A DNA stretch of 34,595 nt, taken from NCBI GenBank assembly GCA_020853215.1, contig JADYZH010000135.1:1-34595 (forward strand), in the 5' to 3' direction. A program made the position numbers and the translations under genes. The notes below the pieces were generated by a model. It did not search any database, was not told the DNA's origin, and was given only the letters and a program-made list of their open reading frames with translations. Source of the stretch: Sulfuritalea sp. GTDB taxonomy: Bacteria > Pseudomonadota > Gammaproteobacteria > Burkholderiales > Rhodocyclaceae. Shown here in pieces: positions 1 to 13,650 of this stretch (positions are counted from its first letter, which is position 1; each line of letters opens with the position of its first letter).

Positions 1-916
1 CGGAAATGATGGTCTGGAATACCGGCTGGTGCCGGCGGTGGATCTTCTTCACCCGCACCAGCGGGCGTGGCGCGACCGTGGCGTAGTAGCCCGTGACCTC
101 GGCGAAGGGGCCTTCCTCGTGCAGTTCGCCCGGCACCATCTCGCATTCGAGCGCGAACATCGCGTCGGCCACCATCTCCACGTCAGAGGTGATACCGGCA
201 ACCAGTTCCAGCGGCCGGCCGTGGAAGCGGCTGGCGATTCCGAGTTCGTCGGTACCCATCGGCGCCGCCTCGGCCGGTGTCGCCGCGGCGAAATGCAGGC
301 CGGGACCGACGCCGACGTTGAGCGTGAAGGGCAGCGGCTCGCCACGCGCGGCCGCCTTGGCAAGACAGATCTCGAGATGCCGGCCGGCATCGATGTTGAT
401 CGCCAGGCGATCCTTGGCGACCACCAGGAAGCGCTGGATCGAAGTATTGCGGATGCCGGTTTCCGGATCCCTGGTGATCACCACGGCGGCATCGAAATAG
501 GGTCCGGCATCGAGCTCGGCATGGGTCGGCACCGGCAGCACGGAAAGATCGACCTTCGGCTCGGTGACCTGCAGCACCGGCCCGGTCTTGACCACGACCG
601 GCGCCACCGGCTTCTGCTGCCAGTCGCGGATGCATTCGGCAACGTATTGAGGAAGCGTCGCGGCAGGGCGGCCAAAGAGGTCGCCGAGCAGTTCGCGCGA
701 CCAGTAGAGGCCGGTAAAAACCGGATAGCGCGAGCCCTTGACCTTCTCGAACAGCACCGCGCGCGGACCGCGTTCGAACTTCGCCGCGATGCCTGCCAGC
801 TGATGCGCCGGATCGACCTCGGAACGCACGCGGACCAGCCGTCCCTTGCGGTCGAGCCAGTCGATGATGGCGCCCAGGTCGGCAATCTCAGCCGCGCCGG
901 ATCGTTTCCCGGTCAT
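1..916 (-). CDS. UbiD family (de)carboxylase, N-terminal part (runs off left edge)
   Basis: 305 codons are open from the ATG at 916 to the left edge, so the C-terminus is missing. The start is set by a strong GGAGGAGG ribosome binding site a few bases upstream. UbiD enzymes use prenylated FMN for reversible decarboxylation of aromatic or unsaturated acids. Seen here: the NTSIQR segment (N157, R162), matching the cofactor-contacting Arg of the family, and EGPFAE (E268, E273) followed by VTGYY, matching the paired active-site acids. The protein lacks the sequence style I expect of the ubiquinone-pathway UbiD, so an aromatic-acid (de)carboxylase outside ubiquinone synthesis is at least as likely. 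It lies on the same strand as glmS but 322 bp away with its own ribosome binding site, so it is probably a separate transcript. Family assignment is firm; substrate is unknown. Confidence 0.88.
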   Translation of the reverse strand, partial: MTGKRSGAAEIADLGAIIDWLDRKGRLVRVRSEVDPAHQLAGIAAKFERGPRAVLFEKVKGSRYPVFTGLYWSRELLGDLFGRPAATLPQYVAECIRDWQQKPVAPVVVKTGPVLQVTEPKVDLSVLPVPTHAELDAGPYFDAAVVITRDPETGIRNTSIQRFLVVAKDRLAINIDAGRHLEICLAKAAARGEPLPFTLNVGVGPGLHFAAATPAEAAPMGTDELGIASRFHGRPLELVAGITSDVEMVADAMFALECEMVPGELHEEGPFAEVTGYYATVAPRPLVRVKKIHRRHQPVFQTIIS

Positions 917-1004
917 GCCCCTCCTCCAATGTCGTCCGCTTCATGAATCCGTCGGTGCGCTGCCGGCGCCGCGTAGGTCAGCGCCCGCGCCAGTTGTCGG
1001 GTTC

Positions 1005-1035
1005 AGTATACTGGATACATTGCTTTCGGAACAGA
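1005..1035 (-). promoter_or_regulatory. candidate promoter for the UbiD-family gene
   Basis: On the minus strand a TATACT hexamer (1005-1010) lies inside the perfect palindrome CAGTATACTG (1004-1013), about 90 bp upstream of the UbiD start. The -35 region is poor (TTCCGA or TGTTCC, depending on spacing). The palindrome could equally be a regulator half-site. Weak call. Confidence 0.25.
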
Positions 1036-1105
1036 TGCCGGAACATGATTTCCGGCGGGCGGCAGCGGGATTGCGCCGATACCCCGCTGTGCGAAAACCT
1101 GCGCT

Positions 1106-1144
1106 ACTCGACCGTGACGCTCTTGGCCAGATTGCGCGGTTTGT
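1106..1144 (-). repeat. duplicate of glmS 3' end (copy 1, detached)
   Basis: These 39 bp are identical to 1240-1278, the last codons of glmS. On the minus strand they read [12 protein letters not shown] and then TAG, where the intact gene has TGA. The copy lies 134 bp downstream of the real gene end and is not part of any gene. The gene 3' end, stop codon included, has been duplicated, as happens when an integrative element uses a gene end as its attachment site and restores it. Confidence 0.85.
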
Positions 1145-1177
1145 AGCTGCGGCCGCTCGCCGGTGAAGCGGGCTCGC

Positions 1178-1198
1178 TTAACCGGCTGCGCCGGTTAG
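1178..1198. repeat. hairpin between the two glmS tail copies
   Basis: A perfect stem AACCGGC/GCCGGTT with a TGC loop (extendable by T-A and a wobble pair) lies 40-60 bp past the glmS stop. No T-run follows on either strand, so it is not a canonical intrinsic terminator. It could stabilise the glmS mRNA 3' end. Confidence 0.45.
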
Positions 1199-1237
1199 CC
1201 TTCTCTGCAAACTGCGGGATCGTACGCCCGGCCCGCC

Positions 1238-3067
<1,830 letters not shown>

Positions 3068-3070
3068 GGC

Positions 3071-4447
3071 TCAGTCCTTCTTCGGCTTGACCGGCCGCTT
3101 CCAGCCGGGAATCGATATTTGTCTGGCGCGTGATACGGTCAGCTGGTCGGGCGGCGCGTCGCGCGTCAGCGTTGTTCCCGCGCCCAGCGTGGCGCCGCGA
3201 CCGACCGTGACCGGAGCGACCAGTTGCGTGTCGGAGCCGATGAATGCGTCATCCTCGATCACGGTGCGGAACTTGTTGGCACCGTCGTAGTTGCAGGTGA
3301 TGGTACCGGCACCGACATTGACGCGGCTGCCGATCGTGGCGTCGCCGATGTAGGCGAGATGGTTGGCCTTGGAATGGTCGGCTATGGTCGAATTCTTGAC
3401 CTCGACGAAGTTGCCGACATGAACGTCGCGACCGAGTTCGGCGCCGGGGCGCAGCCGAGCATAGGGGCCGATGATGGACTGCTCGCCGACCACCGCATCC
3501 TCGATGTGGCAGAAGGGGGCAATGCGGGCGCCGCGGCCGATGCGGCAGTTCTTCAGCACGCAGTTGGCGGCAATGCTGACAGCGTCCGCAAGCTCGACTC
3601 GACCCTCGAACACGCAATTGACGTCGATTGCGACATCGCGCCCGCACAGCAGCTCGCCGCGCACGTCGATGCGCGCCGGGTCCGCCAGCGTCACGCCGGC
3701 GGTCATCAGGGCTTCGGCGACATTGCGCTGATGCACGCGCTCCAGCGCCGCCAGTTGCAGCTTGCTGTTCACGCCCTCGGTTTCCCAGGCGGCATCGGGA
3801 TGCGCGGTCGCGACCGGCATGCCTTCGCTGACTGCCATGGCGACGATGTCGGTCAGGTAGTACTCGCCTTGCGCGTTGCGGTTGCCAAGGGTCGGCAGCC
3901 AGCGCGCCAGCGCGGCGGTAGGCGCGACGAGGATGCCGGTATTGATTTCAGTGATCGCGCGTTCGGCATCATCGGCATCCTTCTCTTCGACGATGCGCAC
4001 GACCCGGCCATCCACGCGCACGATGCGTCCGTAGCCGAGAGGATTGTCGAGGTATGCGGTGAGCAGCGCCAGCTTGTCGCTGCCGGCCGCATCGATCAGG
4101 CGTCGCAAGGTCGAAGCGCGGGTCAGGGGTACGTCGCCATACAGCACCAGGGTAAAAGTCGGCGCCGGCGATACGGCAACGGCAAGCTGCGGCAGGGCTT
4201 GCATCACCGCATGGCCGGTGCCGAGCTGCGGTTCCTGCAAGGCCCAGGCGAGGTCCGGCGCATCGAGGGCGGCACGCACCTGTTCGCCGCCATGACCATG
4301 GACCACGCAGATCTTCTCCGCGCCCAGTTCCCGCGCGCTTGCGATGACATGCGCCAGCAGGGGCTTTCCCGCCAGCGGATGCAGGACCTTGGGCAGGTCC
4401 GAATGCATCCGCTTGCCCTTGCCCGCGGCGAGGATGACGACGTTCAA
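3071..4447 (-). CDS. glmU: bifunctional GlcNAc-1-phosphate uridylyltransferase / GlcN-1-phosphate acetyltransferase
   Basis: 458 aa, normal length. GlmU carries out the last two steps to UDP-GlcNAc: acetylation of glucosamine-1-phosphate, then uridylyl transfer. The N-terminal pyrophosphorylase domain (about 1-230) shows LAAGKGKRM and YGDVPL. The C-terminal left-handed beta-helix acetyltransferase domain shows hexapeptide repeats, [18 protein letters not shown] and CNYDG. It starts 7 bp after the gltD stop and is followed by glmS at 3 bp. Oddity: residues about 89-98 ([10 protein letters not shown]), just before [10 protein letters not shown], form a longer loop than I expect from the family. 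This loop is encoded by the antisense of a 27-bp repeat also found in lysA, otnK and at 28319. The fold should tolerate it because the loop precedes a core strand. Confidence 0.97.
   Translation of the reverse strand: MNVVILAAGKGKRMHSDLPKVLHPLAGKPLLAHVIASARELGAEKICVVHGHGGEQVRAALDAPDLAWALQEPQLGTGHAVMQALPQLAVAVSPAPTFTLVLYGDVPLTRASTLRRLIDAAGSDKLALLTAYLDNPLGYGRIVRVDGRVVRIVEEKDADDAERAITEINTGILVAPTAALARWLPTLGNRNAQGEYYLTDIVAMAVSEGMPVATAHPDAAWETEGVNSKLQLAALERVHQRNVAEALMTAGVTLADPARIDVRGELLCGRDVAIDVNCVFEGRVELADAVSIAANCVLKNCRIGRGARIAPFCHIEDAVVGEQSIIGPYARLRPGAELGRDVHVGNFVEVKNSTIADHSKANHLAYIGDATIGSRVNVGAGTITCNYDGANKFRTVIEDDAFIGSDTQLVAPVTVGRGATLGAGTTLTRDAPPDQLTVSRARQISIPGWKRPVKPKKD
4154..4180 (+). repeat. 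27-bp dispersed repeat, copy 1 (antisense inside glmU)
   Basis: Starts AAAAGTCGGCGCC and ends GATACGGCAAC; identical over all 27 bp to the copy at 22954-22980. On the plus strand it would read KVGAGDTAT, but glmU is on the minus strand, so here it encodes VAVSPAPTF in GlmU. It contains an inverted repeat GCCG-GCGATA-CGGC. Confidence 0.85.
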
Positions 4448-4454
4448 GGCGGGC

Positions 4455-5917
4455 TCAGCGCGGCAGGGTGGTGCTGCCCATCAGGAACTGGTCGACGCTG
4501 CGCGCGCACTGACGGCCTTCGCGGATCGCCCAGACCACCAGCGACTGGCCGCGGCGCATGTCGCCGGCGGCGAACACGCCCTTGACGCTGGTCGCATAGG
4601 CTTGGGCGCTCTCGGTGTCGGCGCGGGCATTGCCGCGGTTGTCCTTCTCGATGCCAAAAGCATCGAGGACGCCGCCGACCGGGCCGACGAAGCCCATGGC
4701 GAGGAAGACGTAGTCGGCCGGGATCTCGAACTCGGTTCCGGCGACCTCGCACATCCTGCCGTCCTTCCACTCCAAGCGCACCGCCTTGACGGCCTTGAGC
4801 ACGCCATTTTCGCCGATGAACTCCTTGGTGCCGATGGCCCAGTCGCGCGCGCAGCCCTCTTCGTGCGAGGACGAGGTGCGCATCTTCAGCGGCCAGTAGG
4901 GCCAGGTCAGTGCGCCGTTCTCCTGTTCGGGCGGGCGCGGCAGCAGTTCGATCTGGGTAATGCTGGCAGCGCCGTGTCGGTTGGAGGTGCCGACGCAGTC
5001 GGAGCCGGTATCGCCGCCGCCGATGACGAGCACATGCTTGCCCTTGACGTTGATCGGATTCGGCCCGTCACCGGCGACTTCCCTGTTCTGCGGAATCACG
5101 AATTCCAGCGCGAAATGTACGCCCTTGAGATCACGACCCGGCACCGGAAGGTCGCGCGGGTATTCCGCGCCACCGGCCAGCACCACGGCATCGAAGTCCT
5201 TCTGCAACTGCCTGGCGGAGATCGTCTTCTTTGCGTCGTTGGCGATGCTCCCGGGCAGCGCGGCGCCGGTGACCATGGTGCCGGTGACGAACCTGACGCC
5301 CTCGGCCTTCATCTGCGCCAGGCGCCAGTCGATCAGGCGCTTGTCGAGCTTGAAATCCGGAATGCCGTAGCGCAAGAGGCCGCCGATGCGGTCGTTCTTC
5401 TCGAACACCGTCACCGCATGGCCGACACGCGCCAGCTGCTGTGCGGCGGCAAGCCCGGCGGGGCCGGAGCCTATGATTGCAACCTTCTTGCCGGTCTTCT
5501 TCGCCGCCGGTTGCGGCACCACCCAGCCGTTCTCGCCGGCCTTGTCGATGATGGCGCGCTCGATCGATTTGATGCCGACCGGTGTTTGCGGAATGTTCAG
5601 GGTGCAGGCCGCCTCGCAGGGCGCGGGGCAGATGCGGCTGGTGAACTCGGGGAAGTTGTTGGTCGAGTGCAAGGCGACGATCGCCTCCTGCCACCTGCCG
5701 CGATAGACCAGATCGTTCCAGTCCGGGATGAGGTTGTTGACCGGGCAGCCGTTGTTGCAGAAGGGAATGCCGCAATCCATGCAGCGCGCACCCTGGGTGC
5801 GCGCCTGCTCGTCGCTCAGGTGCGGAATGAATTCGCGGTAATGCTTGACGCGCTTCTCGGCCTTCTCGTAGCTCTCGGAGATGCGCTGGAATTCGAGGAA
5901 TCCGGTGGGCTTGCCCA

Positions 5918-5918
<1 letters not shown>
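4455..5918 (-). CDS. gltD: glutamate synthase (NADPH) small subunit
   Basis: 487 aa from the ATG at 5918 ([10 protein letters not shown]); a tandem ATG at 5921 would add one Met. An in-frame extension to 6110 is rejected because it lies inside gltB and reads as arginine-rich nonsense. The gltB TGA overlaps these ATGs, so the genes are translationally coupled, with AGAGG as ribosome binding site. GltD passes electrons from NADPH via FAD and Fe-S clusters to GltB. Seen: cysteine clusters [17 protein letters not shown] and CPAPCEAAC near the N-terminus, an FAD-binding [11 protein letters not shown], an NADPH-binding [10 protein letters not shown], and a C-terminal [16 protein letters not shown] motif. 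glmU begins 7 bp downstream, so the transcript probably continues into glmU-glmS. Confidence 0.96.
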
Positions 5919-10546
<4,628 letters not shown>

Positions 10547-10607
10547 CGTGTCTTTCCTCGGAAATGCGACCGGCAATCGGCCGAAATATCTGCAAAACGC
10601 GGCCGGC

Positions 10608-10637
10608 AAAAAAGCCGGGGTGTTGCCGCTCCCCGGC
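10608..10637 (-). terminator. intrinsic terminator / possible attenuator in the gltB leader
   Basis: On the minus strand: stem GCCGGGG / CCCCGGC (10637-10631 with 10620-10614), a 10-nt loop, then an immediate run of six T (10613-10608). This is a textbook rho-independent terminator. It lies after the candidate gltB promoter and before the gltB start. Its 3' arm can instead pair across the T-run (CCGGC-TTTTTT-GCCGG), giving a mutually exclusive antiterminator-like hairpin. It could also simply end the pil-aro-dgt transcript. Confidence 0.7.
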
Positions 10638-10671
10638 CTTGGATGTTCCGCCATGCATCGCGGACGCCCCA

Positions 10672-10700
10672 AATATACCGCCAAAAGAGGTGGATTTCAA
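10672..10700 (-). promoter_or_regulatory. sigma70-type promoter for gltBD-glmUS
   Basis: Minus strand: -35 TTGAAA (10700-10695), a 17-bp spacer and -10 TATATT (10677-10672). Each box matches the consensus at five of six positions. The predicted start is near 10664, giving a leader of about 118 nt that contains the terminator-like hairpin at 10608-10637. It lies downstream of the dgt stop (10736). Confidence 0.65.
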
Positions 10701-10735
10701 TACGCTGCAATGCAGCAATCGGGTTAGCGTGCGTC

Positions 10736-11860
10736 CTAGAACTCGCTGACGGCAAACAGACGGCGATGCTCCCGCATCGAGTAGCGGTCGGTCATGCCGG
10801 CGATGTAGTCCGCCGTTGTTCGTTCGATGGTTTCCGTGGCGGCCATGGCCTGGTACTGGGGCGGCAGCAGGCGCGGATCGGCGACGAAAGCACCGAACAG
10901 GTCATGGATCACGCGCCGTGCCTTGGCGGTCATGCGCAGCACTTCGTAATGCCGGTAGAGGTGTTCGCGCAGGAAGCCCTTGAGTGCCCGGTTCTCCTCC
11001 GTCATGGCCACCGAGAAACCTATCAGCTCCGGTGCGCGGCGGACATCCTCGAGTGTGCTCGGCGCTGCTGCCGCAATACGCCGGACCGACTCGGCGAGCA
11101 GGTCGGTGACCTGGGCGTCGATCATGCGACGGATGGTTTCATGTACCCGGCGACGGCCGGCAATGGAAGGAAATTCGGCGGAGACTTCGGCGGCATGGCG
11201 CGCGAAGAGCGACACGTCCTGCAACTGCTCCAGCGATAGCACGCCGGAACGCAACCCGTCGTCGACGTCGTGGTTGTTGTAGGCGATTTCGTCTGCCAGG
11301 TTGCAGATCTGCGCTTCCAGTGACGGCCGCTGGCCATCGATAAAGCGCCGGCCGAGGTCGCCGAGTTCCCGTGCCCGCGCCGGCGAGCAGTGTTTGAGGA
11401 TCCCTTCGCGCGTCTCGAACATCAGGTTCAGGCCGTCGAAGGCGCCATAGCGTTCCTCGAGGCGATCGACGATGCGCAGGCTTTGCAGGTTGTGCTCGAA
11501 GCCACCATGCCGCTGCATGCACTCATTGAGCGCATCCTGGCCGGCGTGGCCGAACGGAGTATGGCCGAGGTCGTGGGCCAGCGCGATAGCTTCGGCCAGG
11601 TCGTCGTTGAGCTCCAAGGCGCGCGCCACCGTTCGCGCGATCTGGGCCACCTCGATGCTGTGCGTCAGACGGGTGCGAAACAGATCGCCTTCATGGTTGA
11701 CGAACACCTGTGTCTTGTATTCCAGACGACGGAAGGCCGTGGAATGCACGATGCGATCGCGATCGCGCTGAAACTCGCTGCGTACCTTGGGCCGTGGCTC
11801 CGCCAGCATGCGCCCGCGGCTGCTGCCGTCGCTGACCGCGTAGGACGCCAGATCAGGCAT
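10736..11860 (-). CDS. dgt: deoxyguanosinetriphosphate triphosphohydrolase-like protein
   Basis: 374 aa from [11 protein letters not shown]. This start overlaps the end of aroB by 8 bp and has GAGG upstream; longer in-frame starts reach further into aroB and look non-coding. It belongs to the HD-superfamily dNTP triphosphohydrolases, which cut dNTPs to deoxynucleosides and triphosphate. Seen: H67 in [13 protein letters not shown], the H96-D97 pair in [13 protein letters not shown], and a later Asp in [16 protein letters not shown], together forming the metal site. It is the third gene after aroK and aroB, a common betaproteobacterial order. Substrate range (dGTP only or several dNTPs) cannot be read from sequence. 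Confidence 0.92.
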   Translation of the reverse strand: MPDLASYAVSDGSSRGRMLAEPRPKVRSEFQRDRDRIVHSTAFRRLEYKTQVFVNHEGDLFRTRLTHSIEVAQIARTVARALELNDDLAEAIALAHDLGHTPFGHAGQDALNECMQRHGGFEHNLQSLRIVDRLEERYGAFDGLNLMFETREGILKHCSPARARELGDLGRRFIDGQRPSLEAQICNLADEIAYNNHDVDDGLRSGVLSLEQLQDVSLFARHAAEVSAEFPSIAGRRRVHETIRRMIDAQVTDLLAESVRRIAAAAPSTLEDVRRAPELIGFSVAMTEENRALKGFLREHLYRHYEVLRMTAKARRVIHDLFGAFVADPRLLPPQYQAMAATETIERTTADYIAGMTDRYSMREHRRLFAVSEF

Positions 11861-12947
11861 CGCAGCAGGCCTCGATGGCAGCTGCGATTTCGGCGGGCGA
11901 CGCATCGGCATGGATCACCGCCTGCCCCAGGCTCTTGAGCAGGATCAGGCGCAAACTGCCGGCGATGACCTTTTTGTCGTGCGACATCAGTTCAAGATAG
12001 CGCGCCAGGCCGAGATCGGGTCCGGTGACAGGCAGGCCGGCTCGCAGGATCAGGGCTCGCACCCGATCCACATCGGCGGCTGACAACCAGCCCAGGCGAC
12101 GGGAAAGCTCGGTGGCCATCATGGTACCAGCGGCAACCGCCTCGCCGTGCAGCCATTCACCGTAGCCCATGCCGGTCTCGATCGCATGGCCGAAGGTATG
12201 GCCAAGGTTGAGCAGCGCTCGGCCGCCCTCCTTTGCCGTTTCAAATTCGTCGGCAGCCACCACCTCGGCCTTGTTGGCGCAGGAGCGTTCGATTGCCTCC
12301 GCCAGGAGTTGCCCGTCACGCCTCACCAGGCCATCCATGTTGGCCTCCAGCCATTCGAGGAAGGGCAGGTCACGGATCAGCCCGTACTTGATGACTTCCG
12401 CCAAACCCGCCGACAACTCGCGCGCCGGCAGCGTCTTCAGCGTATCGGTATCCGCCAGCACCAGCTTCGGCTGCCAGAAGGCGCCGACCATGTTCTTGCC
12501 GCGCGGATGGTTGATGCCGGTCTTGCCGCCCACCGATGAATCGACCTGCGACAACAGGGTGGTTGGTACCTGGATGAAGGGTACGCCGCGCTGGTAGGTG
12601 GCGGCGGCAAACCCTGCGAGGTCGCCGACCACGCCGCCGCCGAGGGCGACAATCGTTGTCGCACGATCGCAGCGCGCCGCCAGCAGAGCATCGTGGATCA
12701 GGTTGAGCGACTCCCAGTTCTTGTGCGCCTCGCCATCGGGAAGAATGATCGGCGTAACGGCAGCGCCGACTTTTTCCAGGCCGCCGAGCAGACGCTCAAG
12801 GTAGAGCGGGGCCACCGTCGTATTGCTGACGAGTGCTATCCGCGGACTGCTCAGGAAAGGCTGGACAAGGTCGGCACGCTCCAGCAGGTCGCCCCCGATC
12901 AGTATCGGATAGCTGTGGGTGCCGAGCGCAAGCGTCAGGCTGCGCAT
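11853..12947 (-). CDS. aroB: 3-dehydroquinate synthase
   Basis: 364 aa, standard length. It converts DAHP to 3-dehydroquinate, the second step of the shikimate pathway, using NAD and a divalent metal. Seen: [13 protein letters not shown], the glycine-rich [22 protein letters not shown] site, [22 protein letters not shown], and metal ligands in [10 protein letters not shown] and the later HGEAVA segment. The start overlaps the end of aroK by 13 bp, consistent with coupled translation. Residues EKVGAAVT resemble the dispersed repeat peptide, but the DNA match is poor (21 of 27). Confidence 0.96.
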   Translation of the reverse strand: MRSLTLALGTHSYPILIGGDLLERADLVQPFLSSPRIALVSNTTVAPLYLERLLGGLEKVGAAVTPIILPDGEAHKNWESLNLIHDALLAARCDRATTIVALGGGVVGDLAGFAAATYQRGVPFIQVPTTLLSQVDSSVGGKTGINHPRGKNMVGAFWQPKLVLADTDTLKTLPARELSAGLAEVIKYGLIRDLPFLEWLEANMDGLVRRDGQLLAEAIERSCANKAEVVAADEFETAKEGGRALLNLGHTFGHAIETGMGYGEWLHGEAVAAGTMMATELSRRLGWLSAADVDRVRALILRAGLPVTGPDLGLARYLELMSHDKKVIAGSLRLILLKSLGQAVIHADASPAEIAAAIEACCDA

Positions 12948-13483
12948 TGCTTTTGCAACTCCCGTTCGACCTGCTTTACCAGGTGGCCGATGCTGCCGCC
13001 CAGGCTGTTGACAATGATATCGGCAACCTCGCGGTACAGCGGATCACGCACGGCGAACAATTCTTCAATCTTCTTCAGCGGATCGTCGACCTGCAGCAGT
13101 GGCCGGTTATGGTCGAGGCGGGTACGCTCGACCAATAACTGCGGCGTGGCATGGAGATAGACAACCACTCCACTCTCCGCGATGGCGTAGCGATTTTCAG
13201 GCCGGAGCAAGGCGCCACCCCCCGTGGCGACTATCAGGCCCGACCGGCTGCCCAGCTCGGCCAGCACTCTTGATTCGCGGTCCCGAAACCCCTGTTCTCC
13301 CTCGATGTCGAAAATCACGGGAATCCGCACGCCGGTGCGCGCCTCGATCTCCTGATCGGCATCGACAAAGGAACGCTGCATGCGCTTGGCGAGCTGGCGT
13401 CCGACCGTGGTCTTGCCCGCCCCCGGCATGCCAACTAGATAGATATTGCTGTTCCGATTCACGTTTCGATTGTAGCAGTGCAT
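12935..13483 (-). CDS. aroK: shikimate kinase
   Basis: 182 aa from the ATG at 13483. It phosphorylates shikimate with ATP. Seen: Walker [10 protein letters not shown] at residues 18-26, the substrate-binding Asp in [13 protein letters not shown], the GGG of TGGGALL, and the lid segment with RPLLQ. The start is uncertain. A GTG at 13462 ([11 protein letters not shown]) gives the length typical of the family but has no ribosome binding site, and a TACAAT -10-like box sits just before it. The ATG at 13483 has GGAG 11 nt upstream. Longer starts to 13594 would overlap the terminator-like hairpin and look non-coding. It follows pilQ, the order seen across beta- and gammaproteobacteria. Confidence 0.93.
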   Translation of the reverse strand: MHCYNRNVNRNSNIYLVGMPGAGKTTVGRQLAKRMQRSFVDADQEIEARTGVRIPVIFDIEGEQGFRDRESRVLAELGSRSGLIVATGGGALLRPENRYAIAESGVVVYLHATPQLLVERTRLDHNRPLLQVDDPLKKIEELFAVRDPLYREVADIIVNSLGGSIGHLVKQVERELQKQCAA

Positions 13484-13592
13484 GCCCCGGAACACTCCAC
13501 CATTGCCCCCCACAAGCCGACTCCGCCAGAGTTTCCATACCTCGGTTCCGACTGACGGGGGCCACCCCGCGCTCCTTGCCACCCGCGACGCC

Positions 13593-13624
13593 AAAAATGC
13601 ACGGGGCCGGCATCAGCCGGCCCC
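13593..13624 (-). terminator. hairpin with T-run between pilQ and aroK
   Basis: A perfect 9-bp stem GGGGCCGGC/GCCGGCCCC with a 4-nt loop (13603-13624) is followed on the minus strand, after 5 nt, by TTTTT (13597-13593). It lies 27 bp after the pilQ stop. It probably trims or partly ends the pil transcript before aroK. The gap before the T-run makes it an imperfect terminator. Confidence 0.55.
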
Positions 13625-13650
13625 GAGGAGGCCGTGAAGCAGATCCGGCG

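Larger units (their letters stand above)
917..1237. other. gene-free interval between UbiD-family gene and glmS
   Basis: This is the longest stretch without a gene (321 bp). It contains the detached glmS tail (1106-1144), the 1178-1198 hairpin, the CAGTATACTG palindrome with a possible promoter, and the ribosome binding site of the UbiD-family gene. I see no convincing coding sequence, tRNA or recombinase remnant in it. Confidence 0.7.

Noticed and set aside
1178-1198. glmS transcription terminator
   Set aside because: The hairpin is good but no T-run follows on the minus strand, so I list it only as a hairpin.
3224-4585. 453-codon plus-strand frame opposite glmU
   Set aside because: Antisense shadow; glmU on the other strand is unambiguous.
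10547-10684. 46-residue N-terminal extension of GltB
   Set aside because: It would move the catalytic Cys far from the N-terminus and run through the terminator-like hairpin; the start at 10546 has a ribosome binding site and the family's propeptide length.
12749-12775. AroB codons EKVGAAVT resemble the 27-bp repeat
   Set aside because: Only about 21 of 27 bases match, and the residues fit ordinary AroB sequence (variable helix end before [10 protein letters not shown]). Likely chance or shared codon use; at best a decayed copy.
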